Assembly (NCBI RefSeq): GCF_014207745.1
Contig: NZ_JACHJB010000004.1
Span: 434,001-498,000 of the forward strand
Length of the DNA: 64,000 nt
Direction of reading: 5' to 3'
Source: Nonomuraea muscovyensis
GTDB lineage: Bacteria > Actinomycetota > Actinomycetes > Streptosporangiales > Streptosporangiaceae
Shown here: positions 16,658-24,607 of the stretch, in pieces
Layout: each line of letters starts with the position of its first letter
How positions within the stretch are numbered: position 1 is the first letter of the stretch
Notes under the pieces: model-generated
What the model saw: only the letters and a program-made list of their open reading frames with translations
Told to the model about the DNA's origin: nothing
Databases searched by the model: none
Translations under genes and position numbers: made by a program

Positions 16658-17245
16658 ATGGCCAAGGTTCTGGAACGCCCCAAGACCGAGCACGTCCAAA
16701 CGCTGCCACTCGACCAGCACTATCAGGCCGTCTGCGATCTGCTGCCCAAACACCGGGTGGAGCTCATCCACGACCGGATCGTGGTGAACGAGGTGCCGAC
16801 ATGGAACCACAACAAGGCCATCTCCAGGCTGCTCAAGCAGATCATCCACCGGGCCACCGAGCACGACTGGGACATCGGGACCCACATCACGCTCTTCCTC
16901 GGGGCCCAGGCTGATCGCTATATCCCCGACCTGACCGTCGCGTCGCCGGAGCCGCGCACGTGGGGTGACGACCAGCTCTACGCCGCCGACACCCTGCTGG
17001 TGGTGGAGGTGGTGTCGCCCAGCAGCGTCCACGACGACTACGCCATCAAGCCCGGCGGCTACGCGGCGGCCGGGGTGCCACTCTTCCTCCGGATCGACCC
17101 GCTCAAGGGCATCTGCAGCCTGATGAGCCATCCTTCCGACAGGGGCGTCTACCTGCACCACACCGATGTGGCCATCGGTGAGCCGCTGGACCTTCCCGGA
17201 CCGTGGAAGCTCACTCTCGACACCGGCAAGCTCGTCGACGAGTGA
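16658..17245 (+). CDS. Uma2-family (DUF820) PD-(D/E)XK nuclease-like protein
   Basis: 195 residues. Core motif YIPDLTV (Asp) followed by LLVVEVVSPSS (Glu) and DYAIKPGGYAAAGVPLFLRID (Lys), the Uma2/DUF820 arrangement. Members are abundant in cyanobacteria and filamentous actinomycetes in many paralogous copies; a nuclease fold is established, the biological role is not. It lies alone between the O-methyltransferase and convergent ilvE. Not evidently part of a defence island. Confidence 0.85.
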   Translation: MAKVLERPKTEHVQTLPLDQHYQAVCDLLPKHRVELIHDRIVVNEVPTWNHNKAISRLLKQIIHRATEHDWDIGTHITLFLGAQADRYIPDLTVASPEPRTWGDDQLYAADTLLVVEVVSPSSVHDDYAIKPGGYAAAGVPLFLRIDPLKGICSLMSHPSDRGVYLHHTDVAIGEPLDLPGPWKLTLDTGKLVDE

Positions 17246-17268
17246 GCCCCCATGGCCGGGGGTGACGG

Positions 17269-18366
17269 CTAGCAGATCTTGTGGACCCAGCCGTGCGGGT
17301 CGGGGCGCGAGCCGTACTGGATGCCGACCAGTTCCTCGCGCACCCGCATCGTGACCGGGCCGGGCGTGCCGTCGCCGATGGTCCAGGCGCGGCCGGCGCC
17401 CTTGACCGAGCCCACCGGCGTGACCACCGCGGCCGTGCCGCAGGCGAAGACCTCCGTCAGCTCGCCCGACTCGCAGCCGGCCTGCCACTCCTCCACCGAG
17501 ACGAGGCGCTCCTCCGCCTCCAGGCCGAGGTCGGCGGCGAGGGTGAGGATCGATTCGCGGGTGATGCCGGGCAGCAGCGTCCCGGTGAGCGCGGGGGTGA
17601 CGAGCTCGTCGCCGAAGACGAAGAACAGGTTCATCCCGCCCATCTCCTCGACGTACTCGTGCGCCTGGGCGTCCAGCCACACGACCTGGTCGCAGCCGTT
17701 CTCGACGGCCTGGCGCTGGGCGACGAAGGCGGCGGCGTAGTTGCCGCCGCACTTGGCGAACCCGGTGCCGCCCGGGGCGGCGCGGGTGTACTCGGTCGAC
17801 AGCCACACCGAGACCGGCTTGACGCCACCGCTGAAGTAGGAGGCGGCCGGGGAGGCGATGACGATGTAGGAGTAGGTGCGCGAGGGGTAGTTCACGCCGA
17901 GGCCGACCTGGGTGGCGATGAGGAAGGGCCGCAGGTAGAGGCTGTGCCCTTCGGTGGTCGGCACCCACTCCCGGTCGGTCTGCACGAGCAGTTCCAGCGA
18001 CTCGACGAACGTCTCCTCCGGCAGTTCCGGCATCGCCATGCGAGCGGCCGAGCGGTTGAGCCGGGCCGCGTTGGCGTACGGGCGGAAGGCCACGATGGAG
18101 CCGTTGACCTGGCGGTAGGCCTTGAGTCCCTCGAACAGTTCCTGCGCGTAGTGCAGGACCGACGTCGCCGGGTCGAGGCTGAGCGGCCCGTACGGCACGA
18201 GCCGGGCGTCGTGCCAGCCGCGGCCGTCGGTGTAGTCGATGACGACCATGTGGTCGGTGAAGGTCTGCCCGAAGCCCGGGTTCGTCAGTACCTGCTCCCG
18301 CTCGGCCGCGGTGCGAGCGTGGTCGGATAGCTGCACGTCGAAGCTGAGCTTCTGAGCGATGGTCAT
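17269..18366 (-). CDS. ilvE: Branched-chain amino acid aminotransferase
   Basis: 365 residues, class IV PLP aminotransferase of the long actinobacterial type. The PLP lysine lies in GTGFAKCGGNYAAA (near 199), and EYVEEMGGMNLFFV is the family signature. It transfers amino groups from glutamate to the keto acids of Leu, Ile and Val, the last step of the pathway served by leuB (immediately upstream), cimA and ilvBNC in this window. The ilvE promoter and leuB terminator in the 188-bp gap argue for a separate transcript. Confidence 0.95.
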   Translation of the reverse strand: MTIAQKLSFDVQLSDHARTAAEREQVLTNPGFGQTFTDHMVVIDYTDGRGWHDARLVPYGPLSLDPATSVLHYAQELFEGLKAYRQVNGSIVAFRPYANAARLNRSAARMAMPELPEETFVESLELLVQTDREWVPTTEGHSLYLRPFLIATQVGLGVNYPSRTYSYIVIASPAASYFSGGVKPVSVWLSTEYTRAAPGGTGFAKCGGNYAAAFVAQRQAVENGCDQVVWLDAQAHEYVEEMGGMNLFFVFGDELVTPALTGTLLPGITRESILTLAADLGLEAEERLVSVEEWQAGCESGELTEVFACGTAAVVTPVGSVKGAGRAWTIGDGTPGPVTMRVREELVGIQYGSRPDPHGWVHKIC

Positions 18367-18430
18367 GACGGACGTCCTTCTCTCTACTGTGGCGCGGTGC
18401 CGGCCTGGACTGCTCGGCGGCGGTCAGTAC

Positions 18431-18460
18431 TTCCTATTGTCTCGCCATTTGGGATGGCAA
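18431..18460 (-). promoter_or_regulatory. Probable promoter of ilvE
   Basis: Leftward: -35 TTGCCA (18460-18455), 18-bp spacer containing a GCCAT/ATGGC dyad, -10 TAGGAA (18436-18431), about 65 bp before the start. Confidence 0.45.
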
Positions 18461-18495
18461 GGGGTGATGGGGTGTGTTTTGTGCCCTTGGCATGC

Positions 18496-18536
18496 GAAAA
18501 GCGCCTGGCGGGTCCGGTGCGGACCGCCAGGCGCTT
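18496..18536 (-). terminator. Rho-independent terminator after leuB
   Basis: A 13-bp perfect stem (18536-18524 with 18511-18499), 12-nt loop and TTTTCGC on the leftward strand, 19 bp past the leuB stop. Confidence 0.8.
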
Positions 18537-18554
18537 GGTCGAGCTGAGGCGGCC

Positions 18555-19601
18555 CTAGCTCGATACTCGCGCGGTGATGTCGTCGCCGATCTCGTGGGTG
18601 GAGCGGCCCACCCCTCCGGCCGGCCGCTCGACGATGTCGTCGGCGACGGCCTGCTCGACGCGGGCGGCCTCGGCCCGCAGGCCGAGGTGGTCGAGGAGCA
18701 TGGCGACCGACAGGATGGTGGCGGTCGGGTCGGCCTTGGCCTGCCCGGCGATGTCGGGGGCGCTGCCGTGCACCGGCTCGAACATGCTGGGCGCGGTGCG
18801 GTCGGGGTTGACGTTGCCGCTGGCGGCCAGGCCGATGCCACCGGCGATGGCGGCGCCGAGGTCGGTGATGATGTCGCCGAAGAGGTTGTCGGTGACGACC
18901 ACGTCGAAGCGCTCGGGCTGGGTGACGAAGTACATCGAGGCCGCGTCGATGTGGCAGTAGTCGGTGGCGACCTCGGGGAACTCCTCGGCGACCTGGTTGA
19001 CCGTGCGCTGCCAGAGGTCGCCGGCGAAGGTCAGCACGTTGGTCTTGTGGACCAACGTCAGCTTCTTGCGGGGCCGCGAGCGTGCCTTCTCGAAGGCGTA
19101 GCGGACCACGCGCTCGACGCCGTAGGCGGTGTTGAGCGACTCCTGGGTGGCGATCTCGTGCGGCGTGCCGCGCCGCATGGCGCCGCCGGTGCCCGCGTAG
19201 AGGCCCTCGGTGCCCTCACGCACCACGATCATGTCGATGTCCTCGGCCGAGGTGTCGGCCAGCGGGGTCTCGACGCCGGGGAAGAGCTTGACCGGGCGCA
19301 GGTTGACGTAGTGGTCGAAGGTGAAGCGCAGGCGGAGCAGCAGGTCGCGCTCCAGGATGCCGGGCGGCACGCTGGGGTCGCCGACGGCGCCGAGCAGGAT
19401 CGCGTCGTAGCCGCGCAGCTCCTCCAGGACCGCGTCGGGCAGCGTCTCGCCGGTGCGGTGGTAGCGGGCGGCACCCAGATCGTAGTGGGTGGCCTCGATC
19501 TTGGTGCCGACAGCCTCGAGCACCTTGAGTCCTTCGGCGACGACCTCGGCGCCGATGCCGTCTCCGGGGATCACGGCCAGGCGTATGTTGCGCGACTCCA
19601 T
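18555..19601 (-). CDS. leuB: 3-isopropylmalate dehydrogenase
   Basis: 348 residues from ATG 19601 (the frame extends to 19649 but RNIRLAVIPGDGIG then sits properly near the N-terminus). Beta-decarboxylating dehydrogenase motifs: IPGDGIGAEV, EGTEGLYAG, and the C-terminal VTDNLFGDIITDLGAAIAGG metal/NAD region. It oxidises 3-isopropylmalate to 2-ketoisocaproate in leucine synthesis. Mycobacterial synteny: leuB (Rv2995c) is next to serA (Rv2996c), here separated by inserted genes. Confidence 0.95.
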   Translation of the reverse strand: MESRNIRLAVIPGDGIGAEVVAEGLKVLEAVGTKIEATHYDLGAARYHRTGETLPDAVLEELRGYDAILLGAVGDPSVPPGILERDLLLRLRFTFDHYVNLRPVKLFPGVETPLADTSAEDIDMIVVREGTEGLYAGTGGAMRRGTPHEIATQESLNTAYGVERVVRYAFEKARSRPRKKLTLVHKTNVLTFAGDLWQRTVNQVAEEFPEVATDYCHIDAASMYFVTQPERFDVVVTDNLFGDIITDLGAAIAGGIGLAASGNVNPDRTAPSMFEPVHGSAPDIAGQAKADPTATILSVAMLLDHLGLRAEAARVEQAVADDIVERPAGGVGRSTHEIGDDITARVSS

Positions 19602-19674
19602 GGGCGGTACCTTACCGGCTCGTCTCGGCTGACGAACACCGCATCTCAAACACCGGACATCCCTTTTACCCGTA

Positions 19675-19703
19675 TTGCGGTGCTTTGACCGTTTCGTTAG
19701 AGT
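19675..19703 (+). promoter_or_regulatory. Probable promoter of the riboswitch–NlpC/P60 transcript
   Basis: -35 TTGCGG (19675-19680), 17-bp spacer, -10 TAGAGT (19698-19703), placing the start of transcription right at the 5' edge of the riboswitch. Confidence 0.5.
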
Positions 19704-19707
19704 CCCT

Positions 19708-19832
19708 CAAGCCTAATCCGCGCAGCCGTTGCGCGGAGCCGGGGACCCACTCCCCTCTGGGGCGAATCGGCACGTCCGCGCGCCGTAGGGCCACTTCCAG
19801 GCCCGAGCCCGTCAGCTAACCCGGCCGGCCGT
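19708..19832 (+). promoter_or_regulatory. Cyclic di-AMP riboswitch (ydaO/yuaA class)
   Basis: The leader shows the conserved blocks of the actinobacterial ydaO class: GCGGAGCCGGGGACCCA, then GGGGCGAATCGG, GTAGGGCCACTTCC, CCCGAGCCCGTCAGCTAACCC just before the gene. In Streptomyces and relatives this OFF switch precedes cell-wall hydrolase genes (rpf, NlpC/P60) and shuts them down when c-di-AMP is high. The recognition is from motif memory, not a covariance search. The 5' limit is approximate. Confidence 0.88.
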
Positions 19833-19847
19833 GTGGAAGGACTCCTC

Positions 19848-20540
19848 GTGCCGCGCATCGCCATGCCCATCACCCTGCCCATCCCCCTACCCACCCCCGC
19901 GCTCATCCCCGCGCTCGCCGCCGCCGTGACCATCGCCGGACTCGCGGCCGCCTCCCCCGCCGCCGCGGCGGCGCCCGCCACGGTGGCCTCCCCCGCAGTG
20001 ACCTCACCTGCGGCGGCCTCCCCCACAGTGGCGCCTGACCCCGAAGGCGTCACCCTCACCGGCGCCGACGTCAAGCGCGCCAGGACCCGGAACGTCCAGC
20101 TCCCCGCCTGGAAGATCGCCGTCAGGTACGCCCTGGACAAGCAGGGCACCCCCTACGTGTGGGGCGGGACGAGCACGAGCGGCTACGACTGCTCCGGCCT
20201 CATGCTCCGCGCCTACCAGGCCGCGGGCATCGAACTGCCTCGCGTCGCCGCCTCCCAGTACGGCGCCTTCTCCAGGAAGATCGCCTGGAAGGACCTCAGG
20301 CCCGGCGACCTCGTCTTCTTCCACGGCCTCGGCCACGTGGGCATGATCTCCCGCCCCGGCCACATGGTCCACGCGCCACGCACCGGCGACGTGGTCAAGG
20401 AGGAACGCCTGGACGCGGGACGCCGCAGCTCCTTCGTGGGCGCCGTCCGGCCCGATCCGAAGGGCGTCAAGCGCTGGGCGCACATCCGCGAGCTGCGCCA
20501 GGCTCCCCCACCGGCCATGCCGGTCGCCACCACGCTGTAG
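19848..20540 (+). CDS. Secreted NlpC/P60 peptidoglycan endopeptidase
   Basis: 230 residues from GTG 19848 (GGAAGGA 6 bp before). Signal peptide to about residue 42 (Ala-rich, ending SPAAAAAP), an Ala/Ser/Pro linker, then the NlpC/P60 domain at 85-205 with catalytic C115 (YDCSG), H163 (GHVGM) and H175 (MVHAP). It would cut the peptidoglycan stem peptide between D-Glu and the diamino acid. Control by the upstream c-di-AMP riboswitch fits its family. Divergent from leuB. Confidence 0.93.
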   Translation: MPRIAMPITLPIPLPTPALIPALAAAVTIAGLAAASPAAAAAPATVASPAVTSPAAASPTVAPDPEGVTLTGADVKRARTRNVQLPAWKIAVRYALDKQGTPYVWGGTSTSGYDCSGLMLRAYQAAGIELPRVAASQYGAFSRKIAWKDLRPGDLVFFHGLGHVGMISRPGHMVHAPRTGDVVKEERLDAGRRSSFVGAVRPDPKGVKRWAHIRELRQAPPPAMPVATTL

Positions 20541-20580
20541 TCACCCGGACGGGTGCGGTCGCGCGTACTACCGTGAGGAC

Positions 20581-21402
20581 ATGGCAACCGAGAAGGTGCG
20601 ACTGACCGCCGAGAAGGCCACGCTCCTCGCCACCCTGTACGGCAGGGCGCTCGACGCCCGCGCGCCGCACCCGATCCTCGCCGACACCCTCTCCCTGGAG
20701 ATCGCCCGGCGGATCGACCACGACTTCCGCCGCACCGGCATGACGCGGGGCAGCGCCGCCGCCGTGGCGCTGCGGGCCCGGTTCCTCGACGGCTGGGCCC
20801 GGGAGTTCCTGGCCCGCCACCCGGAGGCGAGCGTGCTCCATCTGGGCTGCGGCCTCGACACGCGCGCCCACCGGCTCGACCCGCCGCCGGGCGTCGACTG
20901 GTACGACGTCGACTACCCCGACGTCATCGAGCTGCGCCGGCGCCTGTTCCCCGACCGGCCCCGGTACACGATGATCGGCTCGTCGGTCACCGACACCGGG
21001 TGGCTCGACCGCGTCCCTCAGGACAAGCCGGTGCTGGTCGTCGCCGAGGGTCTGCTCTACTACCTCGACCGGGACGGCGGCCGGGCCCTGCTGCGGCGGA
21101 TCGCCGAGGGGTTCGCGAGCGGCCAGTTGCTCTTCGACGCGCTGCACTCCCGCGGCCTGCGGCTGCAGAAGCTCAACCCGCCGGTCCGCAAGGCCGGCGC
21201 CACGATGCGCTGGGGCATCGACGGGCCGGCCGACCTGCTGTCGATCAGCCCGAAACTGCGCTGCGTGGACGCGCTGAGCGTCTTCGACCTCGACGGCTAC
21301 GACCGGCTGCCGGGGCCGTACCGGCTCCTGGTGCGGGTGGCGGGCAAGATGCCGGGCGTGCGGCGGCTGGCCGCGTTCTACCGGCTGGAGTTCGGGGCCT
21401 AG
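20581..21402 (+). CDS. Leucine carboxyl methyltransferase-like SAM methyltransferase
   Basis: 273 residues. Motif SVLHLGCGLDTRAHRLDPP with DWYDVDYPDVIELRR behind it identifies the LCMT/PPM-type family (class I methyltransferases, putative O-methyltransferases of the TylF/omega neighbours in actinomycetes). Methyl acceptor unknown. Starts with ATG 40 bp after the NlpC/P60 stop with its own GAGGAC ribosome site; a TACCGT hexamer lies just before. Overlaps the end of the convergent 70-codon gene by 4 bp. Confidence 0.85.
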   Translation: MATEKVRLTAEKATLLATLYGRALDARAPHPILADTLSLEIARRIDHDFRRTGMTRGSAAAVALRARFLDGWAREFLARHPEASVLHLGCGLDTRAHRLDPPPGVDWYDVDYPDVIELRRRLFPDRPRYTMIGSSVTDTGWLDRVPQDKPVLVVAEGLLYYLDRDGGRALLRRIAEGFASGQLLFDALHSRGLRLQKLNPPVRKAGATMRWGIDGPADLLSISPKLRCVDALSVFDLDGYDRLPGPYRLLVRVAGKMPGVRRLAAFYRLEFGA

Positions 21403-21611
21403 CGGCCCGGGCTCTCGGGGGCTCCGCCGTTGTCGCGGCGGTCGAGGGCGGTCTGCAGGGCCTCGGCGGCCTCGTTGTCGCGCTCGTCGGCACGATTCCA
21501 GGGATACATCTCGTACATGTCGCTGCTCATCTCGTTTCGCAGGGCGTCGGGTGAGGAGAGCCGGATCCCGGTCACGGATCCGACCGGGCCTGAACTCGTG
21601 GTCCGGGTCAC
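21399..21611 (-). CDS. Small hypothetical acidic protein
   Basis: At most 70 residues from GTG 21611; ATG 21530 would give 43 residues starting MSSDMYEMYPWNRADERDN. The C-terminal half is charged and helical (EAAEALQTALDRRD), with no Cys, signal or membrane segment. Coding-like third positions only after the inner ATG favour the short form. Tail-to-tail overlap of 4 bp with the methyltransferase. Function unknown. Confidence 0.5.
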   Translation of the reverse strand: MTRTTSSGPVGSVTGIRLSSPDALRNEMSSDMYEMYPWNRADERDNEAAEALQTALDRRDNGGAPESPGR

Positions 21612-21792
21612 GGACCGGACGAAAGGGACTGATGGCCGACGCGACGCCGCTCACCGCGGCGGGTGGTCGACCTGCCCTAACAGGCCCCGCCGCGGCAGGT
21701 AATGAGTACGAGAACCTGGCGCATCACAGAAAACAGTACCTGGTGGCAGACATGCTGTCTCGTTGGATGTCCTAATATCTCGTATCTTGAGA

Positions 21793-21834
21793 CAAAAATG
21801 CGGCTGCCGCCGGACCACGCCGGCGGCAGCCGCA
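21793..21834 (-). terminator. Rho-independent terminator after serA
   Basis: A 15-bp perfect stem (21834-21820 with 21813-21799), 6-nt loop, TTTTTGTC tail on the leftward strand, 13 bp after the serA stop. It is among the strongest terminators in the window. Confidence 0.9.
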
Positions 21835-21847
21835 CACCCGTACGGGC

Positions 21848-23437
21848 TCAGTCCTCCAGGTCGACCGTGCGGCCGCTCTCGGCGCCGATCTCGGAGACGA
21901 TCTGCTCCAGCACCTCGGCCGGGATGGCCGAGTCGACGGTCAGCGCGATGAGCGCCTTGCCGCCCTTGACGTCACGGGCCACCTGCATCGAGGCGATGTT
22001 GATGCCGTGCTCGCCGAGAAGGTGACCGACGACGCCCACGATGCCGGGGCGGTCGGCGTAGGTCAGGAAGCACAGGTGCTCGGTCGGCTCGATCTCCATC
22101 TCGTAGCCGTTGACCTCGACGATCTTCGTGATCTGCCGGGGGCCGGAGAGCGTGCCGGACACCGAGACCTGGCGGCCGTCGGCGAGCACGCCGCGCACGG
22201 TCACCACGTTGCGCCAGTCGGGGCTGTCGGAGCTGGTCACCAGCTCGACGCTGACGCCGCGCTCCTTGGCCAGCAGCGGGGCGTTGACGTAGGTGACGGA
22301 GTCCTCCACCACGTCGTTGAAGACGCCCTTGAGCGCGGCCAGTTCGAGCACGCGCACGTCCTGCGAGGCGATCTCGCCGCGCACCTCGACGTCGAGCTTG
22401 GTGGCGACCTCGCCCGCGAGGGCGGTGAAGACCCGGCCCAGCTTCTCGGCCAGCGGCAGGCCCGGCTTGACCTCCTCGGCCACCGCGCCGCCCTGGACGT
22501 TGACCGCGTCCGGCACGAACTCGCCCGCCAGCGCCAGCTTCACGCTCCGCGCGACCTGGGTGCCGGCCTTCTCCTGGGCCTCGTGCGTGGAGGCGCCGAG
22601 GTGCGGCGTGGCCACGACCTGGTCCAGCTCGAACAGCGGGCTGTCGGTGCAGGGCTCCTTGGCGAAGACGTCGAGGCCGGCGCCTGCCACGCGGCCCTCC
22701 TTGATCGCCGTGTAGAGGGCGCCCTCGTCGACGATGCCGCCGCGGGCCACGTTGATGATCCGCACCGACGGCTTGACCTCGTGCAGCTCCTTGTCGCCGA
22801 TGAGGCCGACGGTCTCCTTGGACTTGGGCAGGTGCACGGTGAGGAAGTCGGCCTGCTTGATGACCTCGTCGAGGGAGACGAGCCTGACGCCCATCTGCGC
22901 GGCGCGGGCCGGCGGCAGGTAGGGGTCGTAGGCGATCAGCTCGACGCCGAACGGCTGCAGGCGCTGGGCCACGAGCTGGCCGATCTTGCCCAGGCCGAGG
23001 ATACCGATGATCTTGCCGTCGAGCTCGACGCCGGTGTACTTGGACCGCTTCCACTCGCCGTTCTTCAGCGCGGCGTGGGCCTGGGCCGTGTTGCGGGCGC
23101 TGGCCAGGATGAGCGCGAGGGTCTGCTCGGCGGCGCTGGTGATGTTGGAGGTCGGCGCGTTGACGACCATGACGCCGGCCTTGGTGGCCGCCTCGACGTC
23201 GACGTTGTCGAGACCGACACCGGCGCGGGCGACCACGCGCAGCTTCGGCGCGGCGGCGATGGCCTCCGCGTCGACCTGCGTGGCGGAGCGGACGATCAGC
23301 GCGTCCACGTCGGCGAGCGCGGGCAGCAGCTGGGAACGGTCGGCGCCGTCGGTGTGGCGGACCTCGAAATCGGCGCCGAGGACGGCGAGGCCAGCCTCGG
23401 AGAGCTCCTCTGCGACCAGAACGACGGGCTTTGTCAC
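21848..23437 (-). CDS. serA: D-3-phosphoglycerate dehydrogenase
   Basis: 529 residues, long type. Catalytic/NAD domain at 1-310 with GLGKIGQLVAQRL, the Arg of NVARGGIVDE, the Glu of FAKEPC and the His of ATPHLGAST; intervening ASB domain; C-terminal ACT domain (about 455-529) for feedback by serine. It makes 3-phosphohydroxypyruvate in serine synthesis. GTG start at 23437 with AAGGAT 8 bp before. A perfect palindrome lies 82 bp upstream (23519-23532). Confidence 0.97.
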   Translation of the reverse strand: MTKPVVLVAEELSEAGLAVLGADFEVRHTDGADRSQLLPALADVDALIVRSATQVDAEAIAAAPKLRVVARAGVGLDNVDVEAATKAGVMVVNAPTSNITSAAEQTLALILASARNTAQAHAALKNGEWKRSKYTGVELDGKIIGILGLGKIGQLVAQRLQPFGVELIAYDPYLPPARAAQMGVRLVSLDEVIKQADFLTVHLPKSKETVGLIGDKELHEVKPSVRIINVARGGIVDEGALYTAIKEGRVAGAGLDVFAKEPCTDSPLFELDQVVATPHLGASTHEAQEKAGTQVARSVKLALAGEFVPDAVNVQGGAVAEEVKPGLPLAEKLGRVFTALAGEVATKLDVEVRGEIASQDVRVLELAALKGVFNDVVEDSVTYVNAPLLAKERGVSVELVTSSDSPDWRNVVTVRGVLADGRQVSVSGTLSGPRQITKIVEVNGYEMEIEPTEHLCFLTYADRPGIVGVVGHLLGEHGINIASMQVARDVKGGKALIALTVDSAIPAEVLEQIVSEIGAESGRTVDLED

Positions 23438-23518
23438 GGGATGGATCCTTAAGGCGTGCGGCGGGCTGGGGGACGCGTCGGCGAGTCCCCCGGGATCCCT
23501 CGCAGTCTATCCGCGCTT

Positions 23519-23532
23519 GTGAACGCGTTCAC
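23519..23532. promoter_or_regulatory. 14-bp perfect palindrome upstream of serA
   Basis: GTGAACGCGTTCAC, fully self-complementary, in the 233-bp gap between serA and the divergent SseB-like gene. The form (central CG, LacI/GalR-like half site) suits a dimeric repressor. No cognate regulator is encoded in the window. Confidence 0.4.
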
Positions 23533-23606
23533 GAGGGACCCGGAATGTGAGACGGCCCGCCCTACCCCGGAGCCGCAAACTCATCCGCACGATGCCCATC
23601 TTTGTC

Positions 23607-23636
23607 TTGATAGAGAGATTTATTGGCCATTAGCCT
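23607..23636 (+). promoter_or_regulatory. Probable promoter of the SseB-like gene
   Basis: -35 TTGATA (23607-23612), 18-bp spacer, -10 TAGCCT (23631-23636), about 35 bp before the start codon. Confidence 0.5.
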
Positions 23637-23670
23637 GATAAGCCGTGGCCGACTACCTAGGGTTCGTCCT

Positions 23671-24525
23671 ATGAGCATCGGGAATCCTGCGCTTGCCGAC
23701 GTGCTCGCACAGCATGGCGCCCCGCACCGCCTGCTTGCGGCTCTGGCCGAGGGTGGAGTCCTGGTGGCCGTGCGACCCGACCGCTCCGTCGTCCTGGGCA
23801 CGACCCAGGCCGGTGACCGGGTGCTGCTCGGATACACCGGACCGGTGACCTACGCCAGGCATCGGGGCAGCCATTCGCTGTCGGCCTGCGACGCCGACAC
23901 CATCCTCGACATCCAGCGCGTCACCGGCGTGCGCGAGATCGTGATCGACGCGGCCGGGCCCGCGGCGGCGGCCGTGCCCATCGACGACCTGCAGCGCTTC
24001 CTCACCTCGACCCGGACCGGGCCCACCCCGGTGCTGTCGGGGGCCGCCCCCGCCGCGTACGCCACCGGTGCGATGGCCACGGTGTCGCGCGGAGCCGCGC
24101 TCGCCCAGGTGGCGCCGCCCTCGCCGGAGGCGCCGTCGCTGCCGTGGATCCCGGCGCCGCGACCGCATCTGTCGGGCCCCATGCAGCAGGTCGATCCGGG
24201 CTACCGGCGCTGCACGCACCCGATCCTGCCGGCGCTGCGCCGCGCGATCGGATACCTGCTGGCGGACTTCCCCCTGGTGCACCACGTGTGGATCTCCGAG
24301 GCGCGCACCGCGTCGGGCGCGCCGGGGATCATGCTGCACGTGAAGGTGCACATGTCGGCCGCCGAGGACGTGGTCCGCGACCTGCACCGCCTGGTGCGCG
24401 CCCGGCTGCCGCAGTTCGCGGCCAGCGAGGCGCCGATCCTCATGGCCCGGGTGGCGGACGCGCGCAGCGAGCGCCGGATGATCGAGATCGGCGCCCACGT
24501 GGTGTGCGCCGCGGTCTCCGACTAG
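23671..24525 (+). CDS. SseB-family protein (N-terminal domain) with C-terminal enhanceosome-like domain
   Basis: 284 residues from ATG 23671. N-terminal SseB-like domain at 10-115 (GGVLVAVRPDRSVVLG, then LSACDADTILDIQRVTGVREIVID). A Pro/Ala-rich linker follows, and residues 175-284 form a second globular unit (HPILPALRRAIGYLLADFPLVHHVWISEA). SseB domains are best known from type III secretion but are common in actinobacteria, where the role is undefined. Divergent from serA, no operon partner. Confidence 0.65.
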   Translation: MSIGNPALADVLAQHGAPHRLLAALAEGGVLVAVRPDRSVVLGTTQAGDRVLLGYTGPVTYARHRGSHSLSACDADTILDIQRVTGVREIVIDAAGPAAAAVPIDDLQRFLTSTRTGPTPVLSGAAPAAYATGAMATVSRGAALAQVAPPSPEAPSLPWIPAPRPHLSGPMQQVDPGYRRCTHPILPALRRAIGYLLADFPLVHHVWISEARTASGAPGIMLHVKVHMSAAEDVVRDLHRLVRARLPQFAASEAPILMARVADARSERRMIEIGAHVVCAAVSD

Positions 24526-24607
24526 CGACCCAGGGGACGGGTCAGGGCACGGGGTCACGCCGAAACCGGGCCTACCGAACAAGGGCTCGCTAGGTTTAGA
24601 TGAGCCC

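Noticed and set aside
16658..17245. Uma2 and Rpn-like proteins as a defence island
   Set aside because: They are 15 kb apart, solitary, and the families are scattered in many copies in actinomycetes.
19602..19650. 10-codon ORF (MRCSSAETSR) before leuB as a leader peptide
   Set aside because: No branched-chain codons and no terminator between it and leuB.
20581..21402. Two SAM methyltransferases (15910, 20581) as parts of a biosynthetic cluster
   Set aside because: No synthase, cyclase or resistance genes nearby; they sit among core metabolic genes.
21612..21790. Possible small gene or RNA between the 70-codon gene and the serA terminator
   Set aside because: Short frames lack ribosome sites and codon bias; no structured motif recognised.
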